Assembly: GCF_002222615.2 (NCBI RefSeq)
Contig: NZ_CP022412.2
Span: forward strand, 558,001-622,000
Source: Bacteroides caccae
GTDB lineage: Bacteria; Bacteroidota; Bacteroidia; Bacteroidales; Bacteroidaceae
Direction of reading: 5' to 3'
DNA: 64,000 nucleotides
The notes under the pieces were generated by a model. It had not been told where the DNA came from. It made no database searches and saw only the letters and a program-made list of their open reading frames with translations. Positions 54,386-63,081 of the stretch are shown in pieces. Within the stretch, counting starts at the first letter, position 1. Each line of letters opens with the position of its first letter. Made by a program: the position numbers and the translations under genes.

Positions 54386-55471
54386 ATGGAACATATTGGC
54401 AAAATTGTCGCATATCTGATATTAGCTATCAACGCTTTCTTCGTAGGAACGCTGATATTGAGCGCTTACAGTCCTTATCTTAATCCGAAATTGAATCCGC
54501 TTTCCTCTGGACTGGGGCTTGCATTTCCACTATTTTTGGTAATCAATATCGCTTTTATCATTTTCTGGGTATTCATCAATTACCGGTATGCTTTAGTACC
54601 GCTAATCGGTTTTTTGGTTTGCTTTCCGCAGATAAGGACCTATATTCCTTTCAATTCCACTACCAAGACAATCCCAGAAGGAAGTATCAAAATTCTTTCT
54701 TATAATGTAATGAATTTCAGCAATTTGGAAAAGAAAGACGGAAAGAATCCAATCTTATCATACCTGGTTAACAGCAAAGCAGATATTATCTGTTTGCAAG
54801 AATATAATGCAGCGCAGAATAAGAAATATCTGACAGAAGCAGACATCAAAAAAGCATTGAAAGCATATCCCTATTATTCCGTTCGCCGACAAAACAGAAG
54901 CGACGTACAGCTTGCCTGTTTTTCTAAATATCCCATACTTTCAGTATCTCCCATTGATTATGAAAGTACATACAATGGTTCCGTCAAATATGTGCTGGCA
55001 GTGAATAATGACACAGTCACTCTGATTAACAACCATTTGGAGTCCAACAAACTTACCAAGGAAGACCGGGGAATGTATGAGGATATGATTAAGGACCCGA
55101 ACGCCAAGAAGGTAAAAACCGGACTTCGGCAACTGGTCAAAAAATTAGCGGAAGCATCAGCCATCCGCGCTTCGCAGGCAGACTCCGTAAACAAAGCCAT
55201 TACAGAAAGCAAATATCCGACTATTATAGCGTGTGGTGATTTCAACGACGGCTCTATCTCGTATACTCACCGTATCCTGACTCAAAAATTGGACGACGCA
55301 TTTACCCAATCCGGCAAAGGATTAGGAATCTCGTATAATCAGAACAAATTCTATTTCCGTATCGACAATATCCTGATAAGCCCTAACCTGAAAGCTTATA
55401 ACTGCACCGTAGACCGATCTATAAAGGCTTCGGACCACTATCCTATCTGGTGCCATATCAGCAAGCGATAA
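54386..55471 (+). CDS. Membrane-anchored endonuclease/exonuclease/phosphatase family protein
   Basis: This 361-residue protein has three N-terminal membrane helices (about 8-30, 42-65, 68-82) and then an EEP domain (100-361). Motifs are KILSYNVMNFS (102-112), the metal ligand ICLQEY (E139), CGDFNDG and the closing SDHYPIW. The domain should hydrolyse phosphodiester bonds of a nucleic acid, lipid or second messenger; its side of the membrane is not settled. ATG 54386 is preferred to an upstream in-frame ATG that overlaps the rhomboid gene. It starts 4 bases after the rhomboid stop, so three genes form one operon. Substrate unknown. Confidence 0.88.
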   Translation: MEHIGKIVAYLILAINAFFVGTLILSAYSPYLNPKLNPLSSGLGLAFPLFLVINIAFIIFWVFINYRYALVPLIGFLVCFPQIRTYIPFNSTTKTIPEGSIKILSYNVMNFSNLEKKDGKNPILSYLVNSKADIICLQEYNAAQNKKYLTEADIKKALKAYPYYSVRRQNRSDVQLACFSKYPILSVSPIDYESTYNGSVKYVLAVNNDTVTLINNHLESNKLTKEDRGMYEDMIKDPNAKKVKTGLRQLVKKLAEASAIRASQADSVNKAITESKYPTIIACGDFNDGSISYTHRILTQKLDDAFTQSGKGLGISYNQNKFYFRIDNILISPNLKAYNCTVDRSIKASDHYPIWCHISKR

Positions 55472-55499
55472 AAACTGTAAACTCTAATATAAAACACTT

Positions 55500-57587
55500 A
55501 TGATGATTAAAAAAACACTAACCATTTTAGCTGCAAGTTGCATGATGTACTCCTGTACTACAAAAACAGAAAGTAATCCTTTCTTTACAGAGTTTCAAAC
55601 AGAGTATGGTGTTCCTTCTTTTGATAAGATTAAACTGGAACATTACGAACCCGCCTTCCTGAAAGGTATCGAAGAACAAAATCAGAACATCGAGGCTATC
55701 ATCGAGAGCCCGGAAGTTCCAACATTTGAAAATACAATCGTAGCGCTGGACAACAGTGCTCCCATTTTAGACCGTGTCAGTGCTATCTTTTTCAATATGA
55801 CAGACGCAGAAACGACCGATTCGCTGACCGAGTTGTCTATCAAACTGGCTCCGGTTCTTTCGGAACACGAAGATAATATTTCCTTGAACCAGACACTTTT
55901 CAAACGGATAAACGATGTCTATCAACAAAAAGACTCATTGAACCTGACAATAGAACAACAACGACTGCTAGACAAGACCTATAAAAGCTTTGTCCGCTCC
56001 GGAGCCAACCTCGACACAAAACAACAAGCCCGCCTCCGTGAAATCAACAAGGAACTTTCTACACTCGGTATCACCTTCAGCAACAATGTATTGAACGAGA
56101 ATAATGCTTTCCAACTTTTCGTTGACAAGCAGGAAGACCTTGCCGGCCTGCCGGAATGGTTCTGCCAAAGTGCCGCCGAAGAGGCTAAAGCTGCCGGACA
56201 ACCGGGAAAATGGTTGTTTACTCTACATAACGCCAGCCGCCTGCCCTTCCTGCAGTATTCAGAAAACCGCCCACTCCGTGAGAAGATGTATAAAGCATAT
56301 ATCAACCGTGGAAATAATAACGATAAGAACGACAATAAAGAAGTAATCAGCAAAATCATTTCCCTCCGTCTGGAAAAGGCGAACTTATTGGGTTTCGATT
56401 GCTATGCCAACTTCGTGTTAGACGAAACCATGGCTAAAAATGCTAATAACGTAATGGACCTCCTGAATAATCTATGGAGCTACGCCCTGCCAAAAGCGAA
56501 ATCGGAGGCCGCAGAACTTCAGCAACTTATGGACAAGGAAGGCAAAGGTGAAAAACTGGAAGCATGGGACTGGTGGTACTACACCGAAAAACTCAGAAAA
56601 GAGAAATACAACCTGTCCGAAGAAGACACGAAACCTTACTTCAAATTGGAAAATGTCCGCGAAGGTGCTTTTGCCGTAGCTAATAAACTATATGGTATCA
56701 CCCTAAGCAAGCTGGAAGATATCCCTACTTATCACCCTGATGTAGAAGTGTTTGAAGTAAAAGACGTCGATGGTTCCCAACTCGGTATCTTCTATGTAGA
56801 CTACTTCCCACGTCCCGGAAAAAGCGGCGGAGCATGGATGAGCAACTACCGCGAACAAAGTGGGCCAATCCGTCCGCTAGTATGCAATGTTTGCAGCTTT
56901 ACCAAACCGATAGGTGACACCCCTTCTCTACTCACAATGGATGAAGTGGAAACACTGTTTCACGAGTTCGGACATGCACTGCACGGCTTGCTCACCCAAT
57001 GCAAATACAAAGGAACTTCCGGCACCAATGTTGTACGTGATTTTGTAGAACTTCCCTCTCAAATCAACGAACATTGGGCAACCGAACCGGAAGTGTTGAA
57101 AATGTATGCCAAACATTATGCTACCGGTAAAGTAATCCCCGATGAAATCATCGAAAAAATACTTCAGCAGAAAACATTCAACCAAGGATTCATGACTACC
57201 GAACTGCTGGCTGCCGCTATCCTTGACATGAACCTGCACATGCTGAAAGATGTAAAGAATTTAGATGTTGTTTCGTACGAAAAAGAAGCTATGGACAAGC
57301 TCAATCTTATCTCTGAAATTGCCCCACGTTACCGTGTGACTTACTTCAATCACATCATCGGCGGATATGCAGCCGGCTATTACAGTTACCTGTGGGCTAA
57401 CGTACTGGATAACGACGCCTTTGAAGCTTTCAAAGAGCATGGAATCTTCGACAAAAACACCGCCGAATTGTTCCGTCGGAACGTGTTGGAGAAGGGTGAC
57501 AGCGAAGACCCGATGACTCTCTACAAAAATTTCCGTGGCACAGAACCGAGCATGGAGCCACTGCTGAAAAACAGAGGAATGAAATAA
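55500..57587 (+). CDS. dcp: M3 family peptidyl-dipeptidase (Dcp-like) lipoprotein
   Basis: This 695-residue zinc peptidase should remove dipeptides from the C-termini of peptides in the periplasm. The N-terminus has a lipobox ending MYSC (C19), followed by TTKTESNPFF. The M3 zinc motif HEFGH is at 488-492 (LFHEFGHALHGLL), with the third ligand Glu in the following helix (PSQINEHWATE). Length and the C-terminal FNHIIGGYAAGYYSYLWANVLDNDAFEAF segment match Dcp. ATG 55503 is an alternative start. It lies 28 bases after the EEP gene and may share its transcript. Confidence 0.95.
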   Translation: MMIKKTLTILAASCMMYSCTTKTESNPFFTEFQTEYGVPSFDKIKLEHYEPAFLKGIEEQNQNIEAIIESPEVPTFENTIVALDNSAPILDRVSAIFFNMTDAETTDSLTELSIKLAPVLSEHEDNISLNQTLFKRINDVYQQKDSLNLTIEQQRLLDKTYKSFVRSGANLDTKQQARLREINKELSTLGITFSNNVLNENNAFQLFVDKQEDLAGLPEWFCQSAAEEAKAAGQPGKWLFTLHNASRLPFLQYSENRPLREKMYKAYINRGNNNDKNDNKEVISKIISLRLEKANLLGFDCYANFVLDETMAKNANNVMDLLNNLWSYALPKAKSEAAELQQLMDKEGKGEKLEAWDWWYYTEKLRKEKYNLSEEDTKPYFKLENVREGAFAVANKLYGITLSKLEDIPTYHPDVEVFEVKDVDGSQLGIFYVDYFPRPGKSGGAWMSNYREQSGPIRPLVCNVCSFTKPIGDTPSLLTMDEVETLFHEFGHALHGLLTQCKYKGTSGTNVVRDFVELPSQINEHWATEPEVLKMYAKHYATGKVIPDEIIEKILQQKTFNQGFMTTELLAAAILDMNLHMLKDVKNLDVVSYEKEAMDKLNLISEIAPRYRVTYFNHIIGGYAAGYYSYLWANVLDNDAFEAFKEHGIFDKNTAELFRRNVLEKGDSEDPMTLYKNFRGTEPSMEPLLKNRGMK

Positions 57588-57597
57588 ATCGGTAAAA

Positions 57598-57628
57598 AAG
57601 CCCTTAAACATCAAATATTTGAGGGCTT
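57598..57628 (+). terminator. Possible terminator after the M3 peptidase gene
   Basis: AAGCCCT (57598-57604) and AGGGCTT (57622-57628) form a 7-bp stem with a 17-base loop that can close further (TAAA/TTTG region). No T tract follows, so it is weak. Confidence 0.45.
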
Positions 57629-57654
57629 ATTACACATGAATGTGAAAAAAAAAC

Positions 57655-57662
57655 TATATTTG
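57655..57662 (+). promoter_or_regulatory. -7 box of secDF
   Basis: TATATTTG followed by C matches the -7 consensus; the -33 region is A-rich with no TTTG at the right distance. The leader is about 85 bases. Confidence 0.55.
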
Positions 57663-57752
57663 CAGCCTTGTATGCGGCAAAAAGGACTTGTGTACGACAG
57701 AATTTAACTGAAAATTAAATTAAAAAAGTAATCATCATAAATTAAAAGTAAA

Positions 57753-60700
57753 ATGCAAAACAAAGGATTTGTAAAGGTTTTTGCGGTATTACTCACGCTG
57801 GTATGCGTGTTCTACCTCTCCTTCTCCTTCGTAACACGCCATTATAACAACAAGGCGAAAGAAATTGCGAACGGCGACATGAAAGTAGAACAAGACTACC
57901 TTGACTCTCTCTCCAATGAGAAGGTCTGGCTGGGTAACTGGACGCTGAAACAATGTCGTGAAATGGAGATTAGTTTAGGTTTGGACCTGAAAGGTGGTAT
58001 GAATGTTATCCTTGAAGTTTCTGTACCTGATGTTATTAAAGCACTGGCTGACAACAAGCCGGACGAAGCTTTCAATAACGCATTGGCAACAGCAGCAAAA
58101 CAGGCTATCAACAGTCAGGATGATGTAATCACCCTGTTTGTCAAAGAATACCACAGAATTGCTCCGGACGCGAAACTTTCCGAACTATTCGCTACACAAC
58201 AGTTGAAAGACAAGGTTAGCCAGAAATCAACGGATGCGGAAGTTGAAAAAGTATTGAGAGAAGAAGTAAAAGCGGCTGTTGAGAACTCATTCAACGTACT
58301 TCGTACCCGTATCGACCGCTTTGGTGTGGTTCAACCGAACATCCAGAGCCTGGAAGACAAAATGGGACGTATCATGGTAGAATTGCCGGGTATCAAAGAA
58401 CCGGAACGTGTGAGAAAACTTCTTCAAGGTTCGGCTAACCTGGAATTCTGGGAAACATATACCGCCAAAGAAATTCTTCCGGCTATGCAGTCAGCAGACG
58501 CTAAATTGCGTGCAGTGTTAACTCAGGAAACAACTACTGATTCTGTTACAACAGACACTACAAAAGCTGCTGTTCTTACCGAAGCAACTCCGACTAAGAA
58601 AGCCGTAAGTGCTGCCGACAGCCTTGCTGCCGCTCTGAAAGGAGACGCCAAACAAGATGATGCAACTGCTGCGAACATGGAAGAGATCAAGAAACAGTAT
58701 CCTTTGCTGTCTATACTGCAATTAAACTCTAGTGGGCAGGGTCCGGTTATCGGATATGCAAACTACAAGGACACTGCAGACATTAACAAATATCTGGCTA
58801 TGCCGGAAATCAAAGCAGAACTTCCAAAAGACCTCCGTCTGAAATGGGGTGTTTCTCCTTCCGAATTTGACAAAAAAGGTCAGACTTTCGAATTGTATGC
58901 AATCAAATCTACCGAACGCAACGGCAAAGCTCCGTTGGAAGGTGACGTAGTAACAGATGCCAAAGACGAATTCGACCAGTACAGCAAACCGGCTGTCAGC
59001 ATGTCTATGAATTCTGACGGTGCACGCCGTTGGGCTCAACTGACCAAACAGAATATCGGTCGTGCTATCGCTATCGTTCTTGATAACTATGTATATTCTG
59101 CACCGAACGTAAACACTGAGATCACAGGCGGACGTTCACAGATTACAGGTCATTTCACTCCGGAGCAGGCAAAGGACTTAGCTAACGTATTGAAATCAGG
59201 TAAGATGCCGGCTCCGGCTCACATCGTACAAGAAGATATCGTAGGTCCGTCACTGGGTCAGGAATCTATCAATGCGGGTATCTTCTCATTTGTTGTTGCT
59301 TTGATTCTGTTGATGATTTATATGTGCTCTATGTATGGCATCATCCCGGGTATGGTTGCCAATGGGGCATTGATCCTCAACTTCTTCTTTACACTGGGAA
59401 TCCTTTCGTCCTTCCAGGCTGCGCTGACAATGTCCGGTATTGCCGGTATGGTGTTGTCACTGGGTATGGCAGTGGATGCGAACGTACTTATCTATGAACG
59501 TACAAAAGAAGAACTTCGCGCAGGTAAGGGAGTGAAGAAAGCACTTGCTGACGGTTATTCCAACGCATTCTCGGCTATCTTTGACTCTAACTTGACATCT
59601 ATCATTACAGGTATCATCCTATTCAACTTCGGTACCGGTCCGATCCGTGGTTTTGCTACGACATTGATTATCGGTATCCTTGTATCCTTCTTTACAGCTG
59701 TGTTCATGACTCGTCTGGTTTACGAACACTTCATGAGTAAAGATAAGTGGCTGGGGCTGACATTTACAACTAAGATTTCAAAGAACCTGATGACCAATAC
59801 ACGTTTCGATTTTATGGGTACGAACAAGAAGTCCCTTATTATCGTCAGTGCAGTAATTATCGTTTGTATCAGCTCATTTGCAATCCGTGGCTTGAGTCAG
59901 AGTATCGACTTCACCGGTGGACGTAACTTCAAGGTACAGTTCGAAAACCCGGTTGAACCGGAACAAGTACGCGAGCTAATTGCCAGCAAGTTCGGTGATG
60001 CTAACGTAAGTGTTATCGCTATCGGTACAGATAAGAAAACAGTACGTATCAGCACAAACTACCGCATCGAAGATGCAGGTAACAACGTGGACTCAGAAAT
60101 TGAATCATACTTGTATGAAACTCTGAAACCGGTACTGACTCAAAACATTTCTTTGGAAACTTTCATCGATCGTGACAATCATACCGGTGGTAGTATCGTA
60201 AGTTCACAGAAAGTAGGTCCGAGTATCGCAGACGATATTAAGACAGGTGCTATCTACTCTGTTGTATTGGCATTGCTTGCTATCGGCCTGTACATCTTAC
60301 TCCGTTTCCGTAACATTGCTTACAGTATCGGCTCTATTGTGGCCTTGAGTTGTGACACCATTATGATTATCGGTGCTTACTCACTGTTCTGGGGCATCCT
60401 GCCGTTCTCTCTGGAAATTGACCAGACATTTATCGGTGCTATCCTGACGGCTATCGGTTACTCTATTAATGATAAAGTGGTAATCTTCGACCGTGTACGC
60501 GAGTTCTTCGGCCTGTATCCGAAACGTGACAAACGTCAGTTGTTCAACGACTCTTTGAACACTACACTTGCACGTACTATCAATACATCATTGAGTACAT
60601 TGATCGTGTTACTGTGTATCTTCATCCTCGGTGGTGATTCAATCCGCAGTTTCGCATTCGCAATGATTCTCGGTGTTGTTATCGGTACATTGTCTTCACT

Positions 60701-60776
60701 GTTCATTGCATCTCCGATTGCATACAACATGATGAAGAACAAAAAAGTTGTAGTACCGGCAGCTACGGAAGAATAA
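57753..60776 (+). CDS. secDF: Fused SecD-SecF protein translocase subunit
   Basis: This 1007-residue inner-membrane protein uses the proton gradient to help pull exported proteins across the membrane after SecYEG. SecD covers about 1-650: first membrane helix (8-27), the SLGLDLKGGM motif, the large periplasmic P1 domain (with an Ala/Thr/Asp-rich insertion around 270-310), and five membrane helices. SecF covers about 680-1007: NTRFDFMGTNKKSL, SIDFTGGRNFKVQF, and helices with AIGYSINDKVVIFDRVRE. The two proteins are separate in E. coli; the fusion is normal in Bacteroidetes. It is a single gene ending at a perfect terminator. Confidence 0.97.
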   Translation: MQNKGFVKVFAVLLTLVCVFYLSFSFVTRHYNNKAKEIANGDMKVEQDYLDSLSNEKVWLGNWTLKQCREMEISLGLDLKGGMNVILEVSVPDVIKALADNKPDEAFNNALATAAKQAINSQDDVITLFVKEYHRIAPDAKLSELFATQQLKDKVSQKSTDAEVEKVLREEVKAAVENSFNVLRTRIDRFGVVQPNIQSLEDKMGRIMVELPGIKEPERVRKLLQGSANLEFWETYTAKEILPAMQSADAKLRAVLTQETTTDSVTTDTTKAAVLTEATPTKKAVSAADSLAAALKGDAKQDDATAANMEEIKKQYPLLSILQLNSSGQGPVIGYANYKDTADINKYLAMPEIKAELPKDLRLKWGVSPSEFDKKGQTFELYAIKSTERNGKAPLEGDVVTDAKDEFDQYSKPAVSMSMNSDGARRWAQLTKQNIGRAIAIVLDNYVYSAPNVNTEITGGRSQITGHFTPEQAKDLANVLKSGKMPAPAHIVQEDIVGPSLGQESINAGIFSFVVALILLMIYMCSMYGIIPGMVANGALILNFFFTLGILSSFQAALTMSGIAGMVLSLGMAVDANVLIYERTKEELRAGKGVKKALADGYSNAFSAIFDSNLTSIITGIILFNFGTGPIRGFATTLIIGILVSFFTAVFMTRLVYEHFMSKDKWLGLTFTTKISKNLMTNTRFDFMGTNKKSLIIVSAVIIVCISSFAIRGLSQSIDFTGGRNFKVQFENPVEPEQVRELIASKFGDANVSVIAIGTDKKTVRISTNYRIEDAGNNVDSEIESYLYETLKPVLTQNISLETFIDRDNHTGGSIVSSQKVGPSIADDIKTGAIYSVVLALLAIGLYILLRFRNIAYSIGSIVALSCDTIMIIGAYSLFWGILPFSLEIDQTFIGAILTAIGYSINDKVVIFDRVREFFGLYPKRDKRQLFNDSLNTTLARTINTSLSTLIVLLCIFILGGDSIRSFAFAMILGVVIGTLSSLFIASPIAYNMMKNKKVVVPAATEE

Positions 60777-60792
60777 TAAAGTCCAGAAATAG

Positions 60793-60828
60793 AAAAAGCC
60801 TCTTCCGGATGTTCGGAAGAGGCTTTTT
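60793..60828 (+). terminator. secDF intrinsic terminator
   Basis: Perfect 15-bp arms (60793-60807 and 60814-60828) around a six-base loop, with the T tract forming the end of the second arm. Confidence 0.95.
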
Positions 60829-60952
60829 CTATTGATTATTAAAACAAATATAAGCTATAAGACGTTAATCTTGAAAGAAGCTATTGTAAAACTTAAAACT
60901 TGATACAGCATGAAAGCCTACAACACAACTTCCTATAGATTCCTCTTTGTAG

Positions 60953-61024
60953 TAGCCTCGAGGGGAATCGAACCCCTATCTAAAGTTTAGGAAACTTCTA
61001 TTCTATCCGTTGAACTACAAGGCC
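60953..61024 (-). tRNA. tRNA-Arg (anticodon CCT)
   Basis: On the minus strand a 72-base cloverleaf folds: acceptor GGCCTTG with CGAGGCT (one G-U at each of two positions), D arm GTTC/GAAT, anticodon stem GAAGT/ACTTT around loop TTCCTAA giving anticodon CCT (reads AGG), and T arm AGGGG/CCCCT with loop TTCGATT. The discriminator base is A and no CCA is encoded. It is transcribed against the flanking genes. No attachment-site duplication or integrated element is seen beside it. Confidence 0.93.
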
Positions 61025-61141
61025 GTTATAAATTTGCTTGCAAAGATAACGGTTTCTGTTGATTTAACAAGAATAAAAATAAAGGTTCCTTCCAGACACT
61101 TCAAATATTCAGCGTCAATAGGGCAATAAAGACTGATTTAT

Positions 61142-61172
61142 TTTGATAATTCGATTAACTTTCCGACCTTTG
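61142..61172 (+). promoter_or_regulatory. Probable korAB promoter
   Basis: TTTG (61142-61145), a 19-base spacer and GACCTTTG (61165-61172) match the consensus with one mismatch (T to G at the first base of the -7 box). ATG 61228 is about 50 bases downstream. The rest of the 450-base gap after secDF holds only the secDF terminator and the tRNA. Confidence 0.6.
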
Positions 61173-61227
61173 TACTCACAAATTGAAAGTAAAAATAGTT
61201 TTTAAATTAAATATAGTAATTAAAATT

Positions 61228-63078
61228 ATGGCAGACGAAATGATGGTTAAAGAATTGGAGGAAGTCGTAGTACGTTTCTCCGGCGACTCCGGCGATGGCA
61301 TGCAGCTGGCCGGCAACATCTTCTCGAACATGTCGGCTACGGTAGGAAATGACATCTGTACATTCCCCGATTACCCGGCAGACATCCGCGCTCCGCAAGG
61401 TTCGTTAACCGGGGTTTCCGGTTTTCAAGTACACATCGGCGCCGGGCAAGTTTACACTCCCGGAGACCGTTGTCACGTATTGGTAGCAATGAATCCTTCC
61501 GCACTAAAAACACAAATCAAATTCTGTAAACCGCAAGGACTTATCATCACCGACTCCGACTCATTCGAAGCCAGAGATTTAGAAAAGGCACAATTCAAGA
61601 CTGACAATCCTTTCGAAGAATTGGGTGTTAAGCAAGAAGTACTTGAAGTACCTATTTCTTCCATGTGTAAAGAAAGCCTGAAGGATTCAGGACTGGACAA
61701 CAAATCCGTTCTCCGTTGTAAAAATATGTTCGCGCTGGGGTTAGTTTGTTGGTTGTTCAACCGTAACCTGGCAGCAGCCGAGAAAATGCTGCGCGAGAAA
61801 TTCGCCAAAAAGCCCGAAATTGCAGAAGCCAACATCAAGGTATTGAACGACGGTTTCAACTACGGAGCCAACACTCACGCTTCTGTCTCTACTTATAAGA
61901 TCGAAAGCAAAGCTCCAAAATCCAAAGGACTTTATACAGATATTAATGGTAATAAGGCAACGTCATACGGCTTGATAGCTGCAGCCGAGAAAGCTGGTCT
62001 GGAACTCTACTTGGGTTCTTATCCTATCACTCCGGCCACTGACATTCTGCACGAATTAGCCAAACATAAATCACTGGGCGTAAAAACCGTACAGTGCGAA
62101 GACGAAATCGCAGGTTGTGCATCTGCTGTCGGTGCAGCTTTTGCCGGTGCCCTGGCAGTAACTACGACTTCCGGCCCGGGCGTCTGCCTGAAAAGTGAGG
62201 CAATGAACCTTGCCGTTATCGGCGAACTTCCACTAGTGATCGTCAACGTACAGCGTGGCGGACCGTCTACCGGTCTTCCTACGAAATCAGAACAGACCGA
62301 CTTACTGCAAGCTCTCTACGGACGTAACGGTGAAAGCCCGATGCCCGTCATTGCTGCAACATCACCGACCAACTGTTTTGATGCTGCATATATGGCAGCT
62401 AAAATCGCTTTGGAACACATGACTCCGGTTGTACTGTTGACTGATGCTTTTGTAGCTAACGGCTCTGCAGCCTGGAAACTTCCTAACTTGGATGAATATC
62501 CTGCTATCAATCCACCGTATGTAACTCCTGATATGGCAGGAAACTGGACCCCGTACCAACGTAACGAAGAAACTGGTGTACGCTATTGGGCTATCCCGGG
62601 AACAGAGGGCTTCATGCATCGTATCGGTGGTCTTGAAAAGAGTAACGAAACAGGTGCAATCTCTACCGAACCGGAAAATCACAATAAAATGGTTCACCTT
62701 CGTCAAGCCAAAGTGGACAAAATTGCAGACTACATCCCCGAGCTCGAAGTATTGGGCGACAAAGATGCAGATTTGCTGATTGTAGGCTGGGGTGGTACTT
62801 ACGGCCATCTCCGTCTGGCTATGGACTATATGCGCGAACATGGAAAGAAAGTGGCTTTCGCCCACTTCCAATATATCAACCCGCTACCGAAGAACACGGC
62901 TGACGTATTACGTAAATATAAAAAGATCGTGGTAGCTGAACAGAACTTGGGACAATTTGCAGGTTACCTGCGCATGAAAGCACCCGGACTGAACATCAGC
63001 CAGTTCAACCAAGTGAAAGGACAGCCTTTCATTACGAGAGAATTGATAGATGCATTTACTAAATTATTGGAGGAATAA
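61228..63078 (+). CDS. korA: 2-oxoacid:ferredoxin oxidoreductase, fused gamma-alpha subunit
   Basis: This 616-residue cytoplasmic subunit, with the beta subunit downstream, interconverts a 2-oxoacid (most likely 2-oxoglutarate) plus CoA and acyl-CoA plus CO2, using ferredoxin. ATG 61228 (MADEMMVKELEE) is chosen over an upstream in-frame start that would be A+T-rich leader. Residues about 12-200 are the gamma domain, with GDSGDGMQLAG (19-29). Residues about 225-616 are the alpha domain, with YPITPATDI, the TTSGPG motif and the C-terminal transketolase-type region GWGGTYGHLR. The gamma-alpha fusion is the normal KorA layout. The beta subunit starts 3 bases after its stop. Confidence 0.95.
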   Translation: MADEMMVKELEEVVVRFSGDSGDGMQLAGNIFSNMSATVGNDICTFPDYPADIRAPQGSLTGVSGFQVHIGAGQVYTPGDRCHVLVAMNPSALKTQIKFCKPQGLIITDSDSFEARDLEKAQFKTDNPFEELGVKQEVLEVPISSMCKESLKDSGLDNKSVLRCKNMFALGLVCWLFNRNLAAAEKMLREKFAKKPEIAEANIKVLNDGFNYGANTHASVSTYKIESKAPKSKGLYTDINGNKATSYGLIAAAEKAGLELYLGSYPITPATDILHELAKHKSLGVKTVQCEDEIAGCASAVGAAFAGALAVTTTSGPGVCLKSEAMNLAVIGELPLVIVNVQRGGPSTGLPTKSEQTDLLQALYGRNGESPMPVIAATSPTNCFDAAYMAAKIALEHMTPVVLLTDAFVANGSAAWKLPNLDEYPAINPPYVTPDMAGNWTPYQRNEETGVRYWAIPGTEGFMHRIGGLEKSNETGAISTEPENHNKMVHLRQAKVDKIADYIPELEVLGDKDADLLIVGWGGTYGHLRLAMDYMREHGKKVAFAHFQYINPLPKNTADVLRKYKKIVVAEQNLGQFAGYLRMKAPGLNISQFNQVKGQPFITRELIDAFTKLLEE

Positions 63079-63081
63079 GAG

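Noticed and set aside
60953-61024. tRNA-Arg as an attachment site of an integrated element
   Set aside because: No integrase, no duplicated tRNA end and ordinary housekeeping genes on both sides.
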